A stretch of 64,000 nucleotides of DNA from Pseudomonas parakoreensis. GTDB taxonomy: Bacteria > Pseudomonadota > Gammaproteobacteria > Pseudomonadales > Pseudomonadaceae. The notes beneath the pieces are model-generated. The model was not told the DNA's origin. It searched no databases and saw only the letters and a list, made by a program, of their open reading frames with translations. Shown here one piece after another: positions 53,085-63,412 of the stretch; within the stretch, counting starts at the first letter, position 1; each line of letters starts with the position of its first letter. The translations under genes were made by a program, and so were the position numbers. The stretch lies in assembly GCF_021602155.1 (NCBI RefSeq), contig NZ_BQHY01000010.1, positions 1 to 64,000 of the forward strand, in the 5' to 3' direction.

Positions 53085-53894
53085 ATGCTCCTGACTCCCA
53101 ATGCCATGAGCCGCCGCATGCGTTTCGGACTCTACGCCACCACCGGTTTGATCGGCCTGTTTCTGCTGTTGCCGATCGTGTTCATCGTCCTGCTGTCGTT
53201 CGGTTCGTCGCAGTGGCTGGTGTTCCCGCCGCCGGGCTGGACGTTGAAATGGTACGGCCAGTTCTTCTCCAACGCTGACTGGATGAACGCCGCGGCGGCC
53301 AGCCTCAAGGTCGCGGTGCTGACCACGATCTGCGCCGTGGCCCTCGGCCTGCCGACGGCGTTCGCTTTGGTGCGCGGGCGTTTTCCCGGTCGGGAAATGC
53401 TCTACGGCCTGTTCACCCTTCCGATGATCGTGCCGCTGGTGATCATCGCCGTGGCGGTGTACGCGCTGTTTCTCAAGCTCGGTTACACAGGGACGATGTT
53501 CGCCTTCGTGGTCAGCCATGTGATCGTCGCGCTGCCGTTCACCATCATCTCGATCATCAACTCGCTGAAGCTGTTCGATCAGTCGATTGAAGACGCGGCG
53601 GTGATCTGCGGTGCCTCACGCCTGCAAGCGGTGTTCAAGGTGACATTCCCGGCGATTCGCCCGGGTATGGTTGCCGGCGCCCTCTTCGCCTTCCTCGTAT
53701 CGTGGGACGAAGTGGTGCTGAGCGTGATGATGGCCAGCCCGACCCTGCAAACCCTTCCCGTGAAAATGTGGACCACCCTGCGCCAGGACCTGACCCCGGT
53801 GATCGCCGTCGCTTCGACGCTGCTGATCGGCTTGTCGGTTTTGGTCATGGTCATCGCCGCCGCGCTGCGCCGGCGCAACGAAATCAGCGCCTGA
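53085..53894 (+). CDS. ABC transporter permease, PotC/PotI type
   Basis: The 269-residue protein has six membrane helices and an EAA loop (LKLFDQSIEDAAVICGASRLQAVFKVTFPAIRPGM). It is the second permease of the polyamine-type transporter, starting six bases after the first permease's stop and 17 bases before the ATPase start. The channel would be a heterodimer of the two permeases. Confidence 0.92.
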   Translation: MLLTPNAMSRRMRFGLYATTGLIGLFLLLPIVFIVLLSFGSSQWLVFPPPGWTLKWYGQFFSNADWMNAAAASLKVAVLTTICAVALGLPTAFALVRGRFPGREMLYGLFTLPMIVPLVIIAVAVYALFLKLGYTGTMFAFVVSHVIVALPFTIISIINSLKLFDQSIEDAAVICGASRLQAVFKVTFPAIRPGMVAGALFAFLVSWDEVVLSVMMASPTLQTLPVKMWTTLRQDLTPVIAVASTLLIGLSVLVMVIAAALRRRNEISA

Positions 53895-53911
53895 GCGCCC
53901 AGGAGTACGAC

Positions 53912-55066
<1,155 letters not shown>

Positions 55067-55073
55067 CAATCCG

Positions 55074-55153
55074 TGTAGGAGCTGCCGCAGGCTGCGATCT
55101 TTTGATTTTGCTTTTCAAAGATCAAAAGATCGCAGCCTGCGGCAGCTCCTACA
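55074..55153. repeat. REP doublet, family A
   Basis: Both arms carry the CAGG variant (GCCGCAGGCTGCG / CGCAGCCTGCGGC), so the hairpin is perfect. Lies between the transporter ATPase gene and convergent map. Confidence 0.92.
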
Positions 55154-55178
55154 TGAGATTGTATTTCAACGGCGCTAT

Positions 55179-55970
55179 TCAGTTGATCGGAGTGAACCCT
55201 TCAATTTCGTCCGGCCACGCCGTGAGGATTTCGAAGCCTGTCTCCGTCACCGCCACCATATGCTCCCACTGCGCCGACAACGAGCCATCCTTGGTCAGCA
55301 CGGTCCAGCCGTCCGGCATGTTCTTCACATGGCGCTTGCCGGCGTTGAGCATCGGTTCCACGGTGAAGATCATCCCCGCCTTGAGCTTCATGCCCTGATT
55401 GGGGAACCCGTAATGCAGGATCTGCGGTTCATCGTGGTAGACCTTGCCAATGCCATGCCCGCAATACTCGCGCACCACGCTGAAGCCTTCTTTCTCCGCC
55501 AGACTCTGGATCGCATGGCCGATGTCGCCCAGCGTCGCGCCCGGACGCACCCTGCGGATGCCGGCGCACATGGCGTCGTAGGTGGTCTTGATCAGGTGCT
55601 GCGCTTCTGGCGTCGCCTCGCCAACCACGTACATGCGGCTGGTGTCGCCGAACCAGCCGTCTTTGATCACCGCGATGTCGAGGTTGACGATGTCGCCGTC
55701 TTTCAACGGCGTGCCGGACGGAATGCCGTGGCACACCACGTCGTTGACCGAGGCGCAGACGGTTTTCGGGAAACCGTGGTAACCGACGTTGGCCGGAATC
55801 GCTTTCTGCACGTTGACGATGTAATCGTTGCACAACCGATCCAGCTCATCGGTGGTCACCCCCGCCTTCACATGCGGTACCAGCATCGCCAGCACCTCGG
55901 CGGCCAGCTTGCCGGCAGCGCGTGACTGAGCGATTTCGGCGGGGCTGTTGATCTTGATCTGGTTTCTCAT
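55179..55970 (-). CDS. map: Type I methionine aminopeptidase
   Basis: The 263-residue protein keeps all five metal ligands of the family: D98 (VNLDIAV), D109 (FGDTSRMY), H172 (GHGIGKVYHDEP), E205 (FTVEPML) and E236 (QWEHMVA), plus the substrate His H81 region (VCHGIPSG). It removes the initiator Met from new proteins. Its start overlaps the stop of a ParD-like gene as ATGA. Pseudomonas normally has map beside rpsB/tsf; this separate location suggests a second copy, though the window cannot show that. Confidence 0.93.
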   Translation of the reverse strand: MRNQIKINSPAEIAQSRAAGKLAAEVLAMLVPHVKAGVTTDELDRLCNDYIVNVQKAIPANVGYHGFPKTVCASVNDVVCHGIPSGTPLKDGDIVNLDIAVIKDGWFGDTSRMYVVGEATPEAQHLIKTTYDAMCAGIRRVRPGATLGDIGHAIQSLAEKEGFSVVREYCGHGIGKVYHDEPQILHYGFPNQGMKLKAGMIFTVEPMLNAGKRHVKNMPDGWTVLTKDGSLSAQWEHMVAVTETGFEILTAWPDEIEGFTPIN

Positions 55971-56194
55971 GCGCTGACGGCTTCCTGAGTCAGTTGGTGC
56001 AGATCCAGCCCGCCGTTCTGTTCGGCGCGGATCAGCAAGCGGCAAATGGCGCTGTGGTCGAGGTTGGGGTGCAGTTCGGCAAGCATGCCGATGCGCATCC
56101 AGTGCTCGGCCTGCGCGTTGATCGAGCGGCTGAGTGCATTGCTGGAGATGCGCAGGTTCTCGTGCATGTCTTCCGAAATCTTTACGATGCCCAT
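55967..56194 (-). CDS. ParD-like antitoxin-family protein
   Basis: The 75-residue protein begins MGIVKISEDMHENLRISSNALSRSINAQAEHWMRIGMLAE, the ribbon-helix-helix pattern of ParD-like antitoxin-family proteins, followed by LHPNLDHSAICRLLIRAEQNGGLDL. It overlaps map by ATGA, a layout like an antitoxin-toxin pair, but the downstream partner is an aminopeptidase rather than a ParE toxin. A TTG two codons earlier is the alternative start. It may simply autoregulate the pair. Confidence 0.8.
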   Translation of the reverse strand: MGIVKISEDMHENLRISSNALSRSINAQAEHWMRIGMLAELHPNLDHSAICRLLIRAEQNGGLDLHQLTQEAVSA

Positions 56195-56287
56195 ATCCAA
56201 ATCCGATACGAAGTGTATATGGATCGTATATTAGCCAAGCCTAACGCTGAATTGCAAATTGACTCCGCAAATCTACAAACACCATCG

Positions 56288-56366
56288 TGTAGGAGCTGCC
56301 GCAGGCTGCGATCTTTTGATTTTGTTTTTGAAGATCAAAAGATCGCAGCCTGCGGCAGCTCCTACA
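56288..56366. repeat. REP doublet, family A
   Basis: Perfectly matched CAGG-variant arms GCCGCAGGCTGCG / CGCAGCCTGCGGC around TTTTGTTTTTGAA-type loop sequence. Confidence 0.92.
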
Positions 56367-56467
56367 GAATGCAAGGCATCAAATCGCGGGCAAAAAAAAG
56401 CTGCCCGAAGAGGCAGCAAAAACTTTAAGAACACGCGATGTATTGGGGCCAGCATAGACGCCGGATA

Positions 56468-56485
56468 ATGACAGGGTCATGACAG
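56468..56485 (-). promoter_or_regulatory. Pho-box-like element, reverse orientation
   Basis: Read on the reverse strand this is CTGTCAT, four bases, CTGTCAT: two perfect seven-base repeats with an 11-base period, as in the PhoB box. It points towards the ParD-like/map unit. Confidence 0.65.
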
Positions 56486-56512
56486 CCGCAAATTCATTGA
56501 ATCGCCCCTGCC

Positions 56513-56530
56513 CCGTCATCAGGATGTCAT
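56513..56530 (+). promoter_or_regulatory. Pho-box-like element, forward orientation
   Basis: CCGTCAT, CAGG, ATGTCAT keeps the 11-base period with one change per seven-base repeat from CTGTCAT. It lies 65 bases before the ppx start codon. Confidence 0.6.
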
Positions 56531-56595
56531 CAACGACGCCGCAGAATCCTCGCAAACCGTCTTGAGCCTTCGACGGATGCTTTGCAGGGATTCCC

Positions 56596-57531
56596 ATGAA
56601 AGAAGACGCCTCGCTGTTTGCCGCCATCGACCTGGGTTCGAATGCGTTTCGCCTGATGATCGGCCAGTCGGTTCGCAGTCGAAAAGGCTTGATGATCCAG
56701 GAAGTCAAAACCCTGCGTGAACCGGTGCGACTGGCCGAAGGTTTTGACGGTGGTGCTCTGGACGAAATGGCGCTGGACCGGGGCTGGCAGGCGCTGGCGC
56801 GGTTCGGCAAGAAACTGCGCGGGTTCGAGGCCGGCAAGGTTCGCGCAGTGGCGACCAGCGCAGTGCGCGAGGCCGACAATGCGCAGCTGTTTCTGCACAG
56901 TGCCGAACGTCATCTGGGGTTTCGCATCGATGTCATTTCCGGCCATGAAGAGGCGCAACTGGTCTATGCCGGCGTCGCCCATTCCCTGCCGGGCGCTGAA
57001 GACATGCGCTTGGTGGTCGATATCGGCGGTGGTTCCACCGAGCTGATTCTCGGCCAGGGCACACAACCGCTGCTCACCGAAAGCATCGCCATCGGCAGCG
57101 GCACCCTGGGCGCCCGCTATTTCCCTGACGGGCGCATCGCGCCCGGTGCGCTGCAGGAAGCCGAACGCGTAGCGATCCTGCAATTCGAGAAAGTCGCCCG
57201 CCGCTACCGCGCGCAGGGTTGGCAGCAGACCATTGGCTCGTCCGGCACGGCGCGGATGCTGGCGAAAGTGCTGAAGGCCAATCGCTTGAACGACTTCGGC
57301 CAGGATGGCATTACCTATGGTGGGTTGTTGCGTTTGTCGCTGTTGCTGCTGAAGGTGAAGAACGTTCAGCAGTTGAAGCTGGCAGGTTTGCAACCGCATC
57401 GCCAGAGCATTTTGCCCGGCGGATTGGTATTGATGCTGGCGGCGTTCAAGGCATTCGGGATTTCGCAGATGGCGCCGTCGGAACCGGGGCTGCGCCTGGG
57501 TGTGCTGCATGGATTGATGAGCCGGCACTGA
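56596..57531 (+). CDS. Ppx/GppA-family phosphatase, short form (PPX2-like)
   Basis: The 311-residue protein has the two ASKHA nucleotide/phosphate loops of the family: DLGSNAFRL (12-20) and DIGGGSTEL (142-150), with the catalytic Glu in GHEEAQLVY. It lacks the C-terminal HD-type domains of full-length exopolyphosphatase (about 500 residues), so it matches the short PPX2-like form described in P. aeruginosa. It would degrade polyphosphate or pppGpp. It is not next to ppk, which argues that it is a paralogue. Pho-box-like sites upstream suggest control by PhoB. Confidence 0.85.
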   Translation: MKEDASLFAAIDLGSNAFRLMIGQSVRSRKGLMIQEVKTLREPVRLAEGFDGGALDEMALDRGWQALARFGKKLRGFEAGKVRAVATSAVREADNAQLFLHSAERHLGFRIDVISGHEEAQLVYAGVAHSLPGAEDMRLVVDIGGGSTELILGQGTQPLLTESIAIGSGTLGARYFPDGRIAPGALQEAERVAILQFEKVARRYRAQGWQQTIGSSGTARMLAKVLKANRLNDFGQDGITYGGLLRLSLLLLKVKNVQQLKLAGLQPHRQSILPGGLVLMLAAFKAFGISQMAPSEPGLRLGVLHGLMSRH

Positions 57532-57548
57532 TACCCTACACACTCCAG

Positions 57549-57637
57549 TGTGGGAGCGGGCTTGCCCGCGAAGGCGGAGTGTCAGTCGAGAATTATTCAG
57601 CTGACACTCCGCTTTCGCGAGCAAGCTCGCTCCCACA
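57549..57637. repeat. REP doublet, family B, with extended stem
   Basis: TGTGGGAGCGGGCTTGCCCG and GCGAGCAAGCTCGCTCCCAC arms; inside them GGAGTGTCAG and CTGACACTCC also pair, so the hairpin is long. The left arm has changed to GGGCTTGCCCG. Confidence 0.88.
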
Positions 57638-57654
57638 GGGTTTGTATTCAGGCT

Positions 57655-59943
57655 TCAGGCCAGTTCTTTGCGCAGCTGACGGGCGGCGGCAACCATGTGC
57701 ACCAGCGCCGCTTCAGTCTCCGGCCAGCCACGGGTTTTCAAGCCGCAATCCGGGTTGACCCACAACCGCTCGGCCGGAATCCGCTGCGCTGCCTTGCGCA
57801 GCAAACTGGCCATCTCCGAAGCATCGGGAACGCGTGGCGAGTGGATGTCGTAGACACCCGGGCCGATCTCGTTCGGATAGGCGAAGGCTTCGAAGGCATC
57901 GAGCAATTCCATGTCCGAACGCGAGGTTTCGATGGTGATCACGTCGGCATCCATCGCCGCGATGGACTCGATCACATCGTTGAATTCGCTGTAACACATG
58001 TGCGTGTGAATCTGGGTTTCGTCACGCACACCCGAGGCGCACAGGCGGAACACTTCGGTGGCCCAGTCCAGATAGTGCTGCCATTGCGCGCGGCGTAGCG
58101 GCAGACCTTCGCGGAAAGCGGCTTCGTCGATCTGGACGATCCTGATTCCGGCAGCTTCCAGATCCACCACTTCATCACGAATTGCCAGCGCCAGTTGCCG
58201 CGCCTGCACTTCACGGGACACGTCCTCGCGGGGGAACGACCACATCAGCATCGTCACCGGGCCGGTCAGCATGCCTTTCATGACCTTGCCGGTGAGGCCC
58301 TGAGCATAGCGGATCCAGTCCACGGTCATGGCTTGCGGACGGCTCAGATCACCGAAGATCACTGCCGGTTTCACACAACGTGAACCGTAGCTCTGCACCC
58401 AGCCAAAACGGGTGAATACATAGCCGTCGAGTTGCTCGGCGAAGTACTCGACCATGTCGTTGCGCTCGGCTTCTCCGTGCACCAGTACATCGAGGCCCAG
58501 TTGCTCCTGGATCTCCACAGCGTGACGGATTTCGCTGTACATGGCTTCGGTGTATTCGGCTTCGCTGAGCTTGCCTTGCTTGAACGACTGACGCGCCAGA
58601 CGAATCGAGGCGGTCTGCGGAAACGAACCGATGGTGGTGGTCGGGAACAGCGGCAGGTCGAGGCCGGCGCGCTGCTTGGCGATGCGCTGGGTAAACGGCG
58701 ACTGGCGCTGGCTGTCCTGCGCGGTAATGGCCGCCACACGGGCCTGCACCGCCGGTTTGTGAATACGTGGCGAGGCGGCGCGACTCGTCTGTACCGAGCG
58801 GCTTTGGGTCAAGGCGCGGAGCACTTTTGGTGACTCAGGCTCGTTGACGGCCTGAGCCAGCACGGCGACTTCTTCACACTTCTGCACGGCAAACGCCAGC
58901 CAGCTTTTCAGCTCGGCATCGAGCTGGTCTTCGCGGCTCAGGTCCACCGGACTGTGCAACAGCGAACAGGACGGCGCGACCCACAACCGATCACCCAATC
59001 GCTCATGCGCATGCTGCAAAGTCGCCAGCGCATGTTCCAGATCGCAGCGCCAGACGTTACGGCCATTGACCAGGCCCAGCGACAACACTTTGTAGGCCGG
59101 CAGGCGATCGAGGATGGTCGGGTACTGTTCCGCTGCACGCACCAGATCGATGTGCAGACCGTCAACCGGCAGATTGGCGGCCAGGCCGAGGTTCTCTTCC
59201 AGACCACCGAAGTAAGTGGCGAGCAGTTTCTTCAGCGGATCACGCTGGATCTGGTTATAGGCTCGCTCGAAAGCGTTCTTCCACTCCTGCGGCAAGTCGA
59301 GCACCAGAATCGGCTCGTCGATCTGCACCCATTCCACACCGAGTGCGGCGAGCCGGGCGAAGATCTGCCCGTACAGCGGCAGCAAACGATCAAGCAATTC
59401 AAGCTTGTCGAACTCGGCGCCTTTGGCCTTGCCCAGCCATAGATAAGTCAGTGGGCCGATAATCACCGGTTTGACGTTATGGCCGAGGGCACGTGCCTCT
59501 TCGACTTCTTCGAACAACTGTTCCCAACCGAGCTGGAACTGTTGATCGACACTGAATTCCGGGACCAGATAGTGGTAGTTGGTGTCGAACCACTTGGTCA
59601 TTTCCTGAGCGTGCGCACCGCCGCAGCAGCTGTCGCTGACACCACGGGCCATACCGAACAGGGTTTGCAGGGTGGCTTTGCCGTCGTGCGTACGGAAACG
59701 CTCGGGGATCACCCCGAACATCAGCGAGTGAGTCAGCACCTGGTCGTACCAGGCGAAATCGCCCACCGGCAGCAGCTCGATGCCGCTGTTTTTCTGCAAG
59801 TCCCAATGGGCCTTGCGTAGTTCACGACCCACTTCACGCAGGCCGGCCTCGTTCAGTTCTCCTTTCCAGAACGCCTCTTGCGCTTTCTTCAGTTCGCGGT
59901 CGCGACCGATGCGCGGAAATCCGAGGGAATGGGCCAGTGCCAT
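57655..59943 (-). CDS. metE: Cobalamin-independent methionine synthase
   Basis: The 762-residue protein has the N-terminal metE domain ([16 protein letters not shown] at 5-20) and the C-terminal catalytic domain with zinc ligands H648 and C650 (THMCYSEF) and C733 ([10 protein letters not shown]). It methylates homocysteine with methyltetrahydrofolate to make methionine. GGAG lies nine bases before the ATG at 59943; a longer in-frame ORF lacks a ribosome site and is not conserved in type. It is divergent from the CBS gene, which consumes the same homocysteine pool. Confidence 0.97.
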   Translation of the reverse strand: MALAHSLGFPRIGRDRELKKAQEAFWKGELNEAGLREVGRELRKAHWDLQKNSGIELLPVGDFAWYDQVLTHSLMFGVIPERFRTHDGKATLQTLFGMARGVSDSCCGGAHAQEMTKWFDTNYHYLVPEFSVDQQFQLGWEQLFEEVEEARALGHNVKPVIIGPLTYLWLGKAKGAEFDKLELLDRLLPLYGQIFARLAALGVEWVQIDEPILVLDLPQEWKNAFERAYNQIQRDPLKKLLATYFGGLEENLGLAANLPVDGLHIDLVRAAEQYPTILDRLPAYKVLSLGLVNGRNVWRCDLEHALATLQHAHERLGDRLWVAPSCSLLHSPVDLSREDQLDAELKSWLAFAVQKCEEVAVLAQAVNEPESPKVLRALTQSRSVQTSRAASPRIHKPAVQARVAAITAQDSQRQSPFTQRIAKQRAGLDLPLFPTTTIGSFPQTASIRLARQSFKQGKLSEAEYTEAMYSEIRHAVEIQEQLGLDVLVHGEAERNDMVEYFAEQLDGYVFTRFGWVQSYGSRCVKPAVIFGDLSRPQAMTVDWIRYAQGLTGKVMKGMLTGPVTMLMWSFPREDVSREVQARQLALAIRDEVVDLEAAGIRIVQIDEAAFREGLPLRRAQWQHYLDWATEVFRLCASGVRDETQIHTHMCYSEFNDVIESIAAMDADVITIETSRSDMELLDAFEAFAYPNEIGPGVYDIHSPRVPDASEMASLLRKAAQRIPAERLWVNPDCGLKTRGWPETEAALVHMVAAARQLRKELA

Positions 59944-60335
59944 GACAAACAACTCCAATGTCTTGTTGATGGCGGCCATTGTCGGGATCAGGCATTGGTG
60001 AGACAAACTCATTTTAATCTTGATGATCACAAATTTCCCTCATGATCGAGTGCCAGCTGTTTGCCCGCTGAAAACATGTTTTGCCCTGCAGGATATTCCT
60101 GCGCGAATCAAGCAATCGAGCGCGGTCACGACGCCCTTTGAATACTCAATGACGCCTTGATGTAAACCCTCTGAAACCGCGCCGTTGCAGGCTTTGATTC
60201 TGTTCTATGGTTAGATCGAAATGGCTGTATCTGCGGCTGACTAATGGTTGCGACAGATCATGTCTGCGCCTATGTTGCACGCGAGCTTTTCCCCGCGAAT
60301 GGAACGCGATCAACACCACTACAAGAGGTGAAGAA
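59944..60335. other. 392-base divergent control region of metE and cystathionine beta-synthase
   Basis: No gene and no REP are seen. Palindromes include TGAGACAAACTCA (59999-60011), which has the spacing of a MetR TGAANNNNNTTCA box but different inner bases, AAAACATGTTTT (60071-60082) and TTGAATACTCAA (60139-60150). Any of these could bind a LysR-type regulator; none is a full match. Confidence 0.4.
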
Positions 60336-61712
60336 ATGTCAAAGGATTCACGCCCTGCCGTACTTGGGCTGATCGGCAATACGCCGCTGGTACAAGTTAC
60401 CCGCTTCGATACCGGCCTCTGCACACTGTTTCTCAAACTGGAATCACAAAACCCCGGCGGCTCGATCAAGGACCGCATCGGTCTGGCGATGATCGACGCC
60501 GCTGAACGCGACGGGCGCCTGCAACCGGGTGGCACCATCGTCGAGGCCACCGCCGGCAATACCGGCCTGGGTCTGGCGCTGGTCGGCCGGGCCAAGGGCT
60601 ACCGCGTGGTGCTGGTGGTGCCGGACAAGATGTCCACCGAGAAAGTCCTGCACTTGAAAGCCATGGGCGCCGAAGTGCACATCACCCGCTCGGACGTCGG
60701 CAAGGGCCACCCCGAGTATTATCAGGACGTCGCCGCCCGCCTGGCGAAAGACATTCCCGGCGCGTTCTTCGCCGACCAGTTCAACAACCCCGCCAACCCG
60801 CTGGCACACGAGTGCAGCACCGCGCCGGAAATCTGGGCGCAGACCGAGCATGATCTGGACGCGATCGTGGTCGGCGTCGGGTCTGCCGGCACCCTGACCG
60901 GGCTGAGCCGTTTCTTCAAACGGGTACAGCCGGATCTGCAAATGGTCCTCGCCGATCCGGTGGGTTCGGTGATGGCGCAATACAGCCGCGACGGCACGAT
61001 GCCGACGCCCGGTTCGTGGGCCGTGGAAGGCATCGGCGAAGACTTCATTCCGTCGATCACCGACCTCAGCAGCGTGCGCCACGCCTACTCGATCAGCGAC
61101 GAAGAAAGCTTCGATCATGCCCGTCAGTTGCTCAAGGCCGAAGGCATTCTCGGGGGTTCGTCCACCGGCACCCTGCTCGCCGCCGCGCTGCGTTATTGCC
61201 GCGAACAGACCGAGCCCAAACGCGTGGTCAGCTTCGTCTGCGACACTGGCACGCGCTATCTGTCGAAGGTCTACAACGACCAGTGGATGACCGATCAGGG
61301 CCTGTTGCAGCGCAAACGCTATGGCGACCTGCGCGATCTGATCGCCCGGCGTTTCGAAGACGGCCGCGTGATCAGCGTCGGCCCCGACGACACCCTGCTG
61401 ACCGCGTTCCAGCGCATGCGTCTGGCGGATGTCTCACAACTGCCGGTGCTGGTTGAAGGCAAACAACTGGTCGGCGTGATCGACGAATCCGACATCTTGC
61501 TCGCGGTGCACGAAGACGCCGCGCGCTTCAGTCAATCGGTATCCAGCGTGATGACCGACAAACTGCAAACCCTCGCACCTGGCGCCCATCTCACCGAGCT
61601 GGAAGCGGTGCTCAGTCGTGGCCTCGTGGCGATCATTGCCGACGCTTCGGGCTTCCACGGTCTGATTACCCGCACCGACATGCTCAACCAATTACGGAGA
61701 TCCCTCGCATGA
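60336..61712 (+). CDS. Cystathionine beta-synthase with CBS-domain pair
   Basis: The 458-residue protein has a fold-type II PLP domain: K45 in GGSIKDRIGL binds PLP, with EATAGNTGLGLA and VGVGSAGTLTGLSRFFK (phosphate loop) following. The C-terminal part (about 335-455) is a pair of CBS domains (RVISVGPDDTLLTAFQRMRLADVSQLPVLVEG; TLAPGAHLTELEAVLSRGLVAIIADAS). It joins serine and homocysteine to cystathionine. AGAGGTG precedes the ATG at 60336. It overlaps the gamma-lyase gene as ATGA, forming a reverse transsulfuration operon. Confidence 0.94.
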   Translation: MSKDSRPAVLGLIGNTPLVQVTRFDTGLCTLFLKLESQNPGGSIKDRIGLAMIDAAERDGRLQPGGTIVEATAGNTGLGLALVGRAKGYRVVLVVPDKMSTEKVLHLKAMGAEVHITRSDVGKGHPEYYQDVAARLAKDIPGAFFADQFNNPANPLAHECSTAPEIWAQTEHDLDAIVVGVGSAGTLTGLSRFFKRVQPDLQMVLADPVGSVMAQYSRDGTMPTPGSWAVEGIGEDFIPSITDLSSVRHAYSISDEESFDHARQLLKAEGILGGSSTGTLLAAALRYCREQTEPKRVVSFVCDTGTRYLSKVYNDQWMTDQGLLQRKRYGDLRDLIARRFEDGRVISVGPDDTLLTAFQRMRLADVSQLPVLVEGKQLVGVIDESDILLAVHEDAARFSQSVSSVMTDKLQTLAPGAHLTELEAVLSRGLVAIIADASGFHGLITRTDMLNQLRRSLA

Positions 61713-62881
61713 GTCAGCACGACGATAAATCCCAAGGCTTCGCGACCCGGGTGATCCACGCCGGGCAAGAGCCGGACCCGACCACCGGTGCGCTGATGCC
61801 GCCGATCTACGCCAACTCGACGTACCTGCAAGACAGCCCCGGCGTGCACAAGGGCTTCGACTACGGGCGCTCGCACAACCCGACGCGTTTTGCCCTGGAG
61901 CGTTGCGTGGCGGATCTGGAAGGTGGCACCCGCGCCTTCGCGTTCGCGTCCGGGCTGGCGACGATCTCCACCGTCCTCGAACTGATCGATGCCGGTTCGC
62001 ACGTCATCTCCGGCAATGACCTGTACGGCGGCACGTTCCGCCTGTTCGACAAGGTGCGCCAGCGCAGTGCCGGACACCGTTTCAGCTATGTCGATCTGAC
62101 TGACCTGGCGGCGTTCGAAGCGGCGCTGCAGGACGACACCCGCCTGGTGATTGTCGAGTCGCCGACCAACCCGCTGCTGAGCCTGTCGGATCTGGCCGCG
62201 ATTGCGCGCATCTGCCGCGCACGCGGGATCATCAGCGTTGCCGACAACACCTTCGCCAGCCCGTACATTCAGCGCCCGCTGGAGCTGGGTTTCGACATCG
62301 TGCTGCACTCGACCACCAAGTACCTGAACGGTCACTCCGACGTGATCGGTGGTATCGCGGTAGTTGGGCAGAATGCCGAACTGGCGGACAAACTCGGCTT
62401 CCTGCAAAACGCGGTCGGCGCGATTTCCGGCCCGTTCGATGCGTTCCTGACCCTGCGCGGGGTGAAAACCCTGGCGCTGCGCATGGAACGTCACTGCAGC
62501 AACGCGCTGGAACTGGCCAAGTGGCTGGAGCAGCAACCGCAGGTCAAACGCGTCTACTACCCGGGCCTGCCGTCGCACCCGCAGCATGAGTTGGCCAAAC
62601 GGCAGATGCATGGTTTTGGCGGGATGATCTCGGTGGATCTGAACAGTGATCTGGATGGCGCACGGCGCTTTCTGGAAAACGTGAAGATCTTTGCCCTGGC
62701 AGAGAGTTTGGGCGGTGTTGAAAGCCTGATCGAGCACCCGGCGATCATGACCCACGCGACCATTCCCGCTGAAACCCGCGCCAAACTGGGCATCGGCGAT
62801 GGCCTGGTGCGTCTGTCGGTGGGGGTCGAAGATCTCGAAGACCTGCGCGCCGATCTGGCGTACGCGCTGACCAAAATCTGA
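61709..62881 (+). CDS. Cystathionine gamma-lyase (Cys/Met metabolism PLP enzyme)
   Basis: The 390-residue protein is a fold-type I PLP enzyme of the Cys/Met class: YGRSHNPTRFALE, SGLATISTVLELIDAGSHVISGNDLYGGTFRLF, the PLP lysine K204 in HSTTKYLNGHSDV and SLGGVESLIEHPAIMTHA. Paired with cystathionine beta-synthase, it most likely splits cystathionine into cysteine, 2-oxobutyrate and ammonia. Cystathionine gamma-synthase or beta-lyase activity is less likely given the operon. A terminator follows the stop. Confidence 0.92.
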   Translation: MSQHDDKSQGFATRVIHAGQEPDPTTGALMPPIYANSTYLQDSPGVHKGFDYGRSHNPTRFALERCVADLEGGTRAFAFASGLATISTVLELIDAGSHVISGNDLYGGTFRLFDKVRQRSAGHRFSYVDLTDLAAFEAALQDDTRLVIVESPTNPLLSLSDLAAIARICRARGIISVADNTFASPYIQRPLELGFDIVLHSTTKYLNGHSDVIGGIAVVGQNAELADKLGFLQNAVGAISGPFDAFLTLRGVKTLALRMERHCSNALELAKWLEQQPQVKRVYYPGLPSHPQHELAKRQMHGFGGMISVDLNSDLDGARRFLENVKIFALAESLGGVESLIEHPAIMTHATIPAETRAKLGIGDGLVRLSVGVEDLEDLRADLAYALTKI

Positions 62882-63412
62882 TCCCGCAACAACGACAAAG
62901 CCCGCAGCAATGCGGGCTTTGGTGTTCGAGTAGGCGGCCAGTGCTGGTCTCTGGCTTACAAGGTTTATCGGGCCTCTCACAGTACAAAAGCAACCATGGA
63001 AAAAGAGCGGTGCTTTGCTGCCTCACACGGCATAAGGGCTGGATCTCAGCGCGGAGATCTTTCTAACCGTGTACCCTTCGGAACGCGCCCCACGTCCCCT
63101 TGCTATCCGCTTGCGCATCAGTCTGCGTCTTCGCCTACACCTTTGAGGCTAGCAAATGCCATCGAGTGATGGTCAGGTGTTTTTAGACTGATTTCCTTCA
63201 AGCCCCCGTCTGCAAGGAAGTTAACCGACTATCACTTGCTCCCCCGGCCAGCCATGGCCCGTGTTTGACGATCTATACTTTTCAGCTCGCTTTCGCAGTT
63301 TCATGCAATACGTCGACACCCGTGCGCGTTACCGTGCGCCCGTGCCAATCGCCAATCTGGTCAACCCCGGGCCAACGGAATGCTGTGTGGCTGATGGGTC
63401 GTGGAGAAAATC
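62882..63412. other. 531-base intergenic region before the repeat protein
   Basis: After the terminator at 62898-62920 the sequence is of mixed composition. A 57-codon frame at 62996-63169 has no ribosome site and is not called. The last 100 bases, before GGAG at 63402, presumably hold the promoter of the repeat protein. Confidence 0.55.
62898..62920 (+). terminator. Rho-independent terminator of the CBS/CGL operon
   Basis: AAAGCCCGCA pairs with TGCGGGCTTT over a three-base loop, 17 bases after the gamma-lyase stop. Confidence 0.92.

Larger units (their letters stand above)
56195..56595. other. 401-base intergenic region with REP and Pho-box-like elements
   Basis: Between divergent ParD-like and ppx genes lie a family A REP doublet (56288-56366) and two Pho-box-like elements of opposite orientation (56468-56485 reverse; 56513-56530 forward). 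No coding sequence is seen. Confidence 0.7.

Noticed and set aside
62996-63169. 57-codon frame starting MEKERCFAASHG
   Set aside because: No ribosome site, no domain, unusual codon use. It is most likely non-coding.
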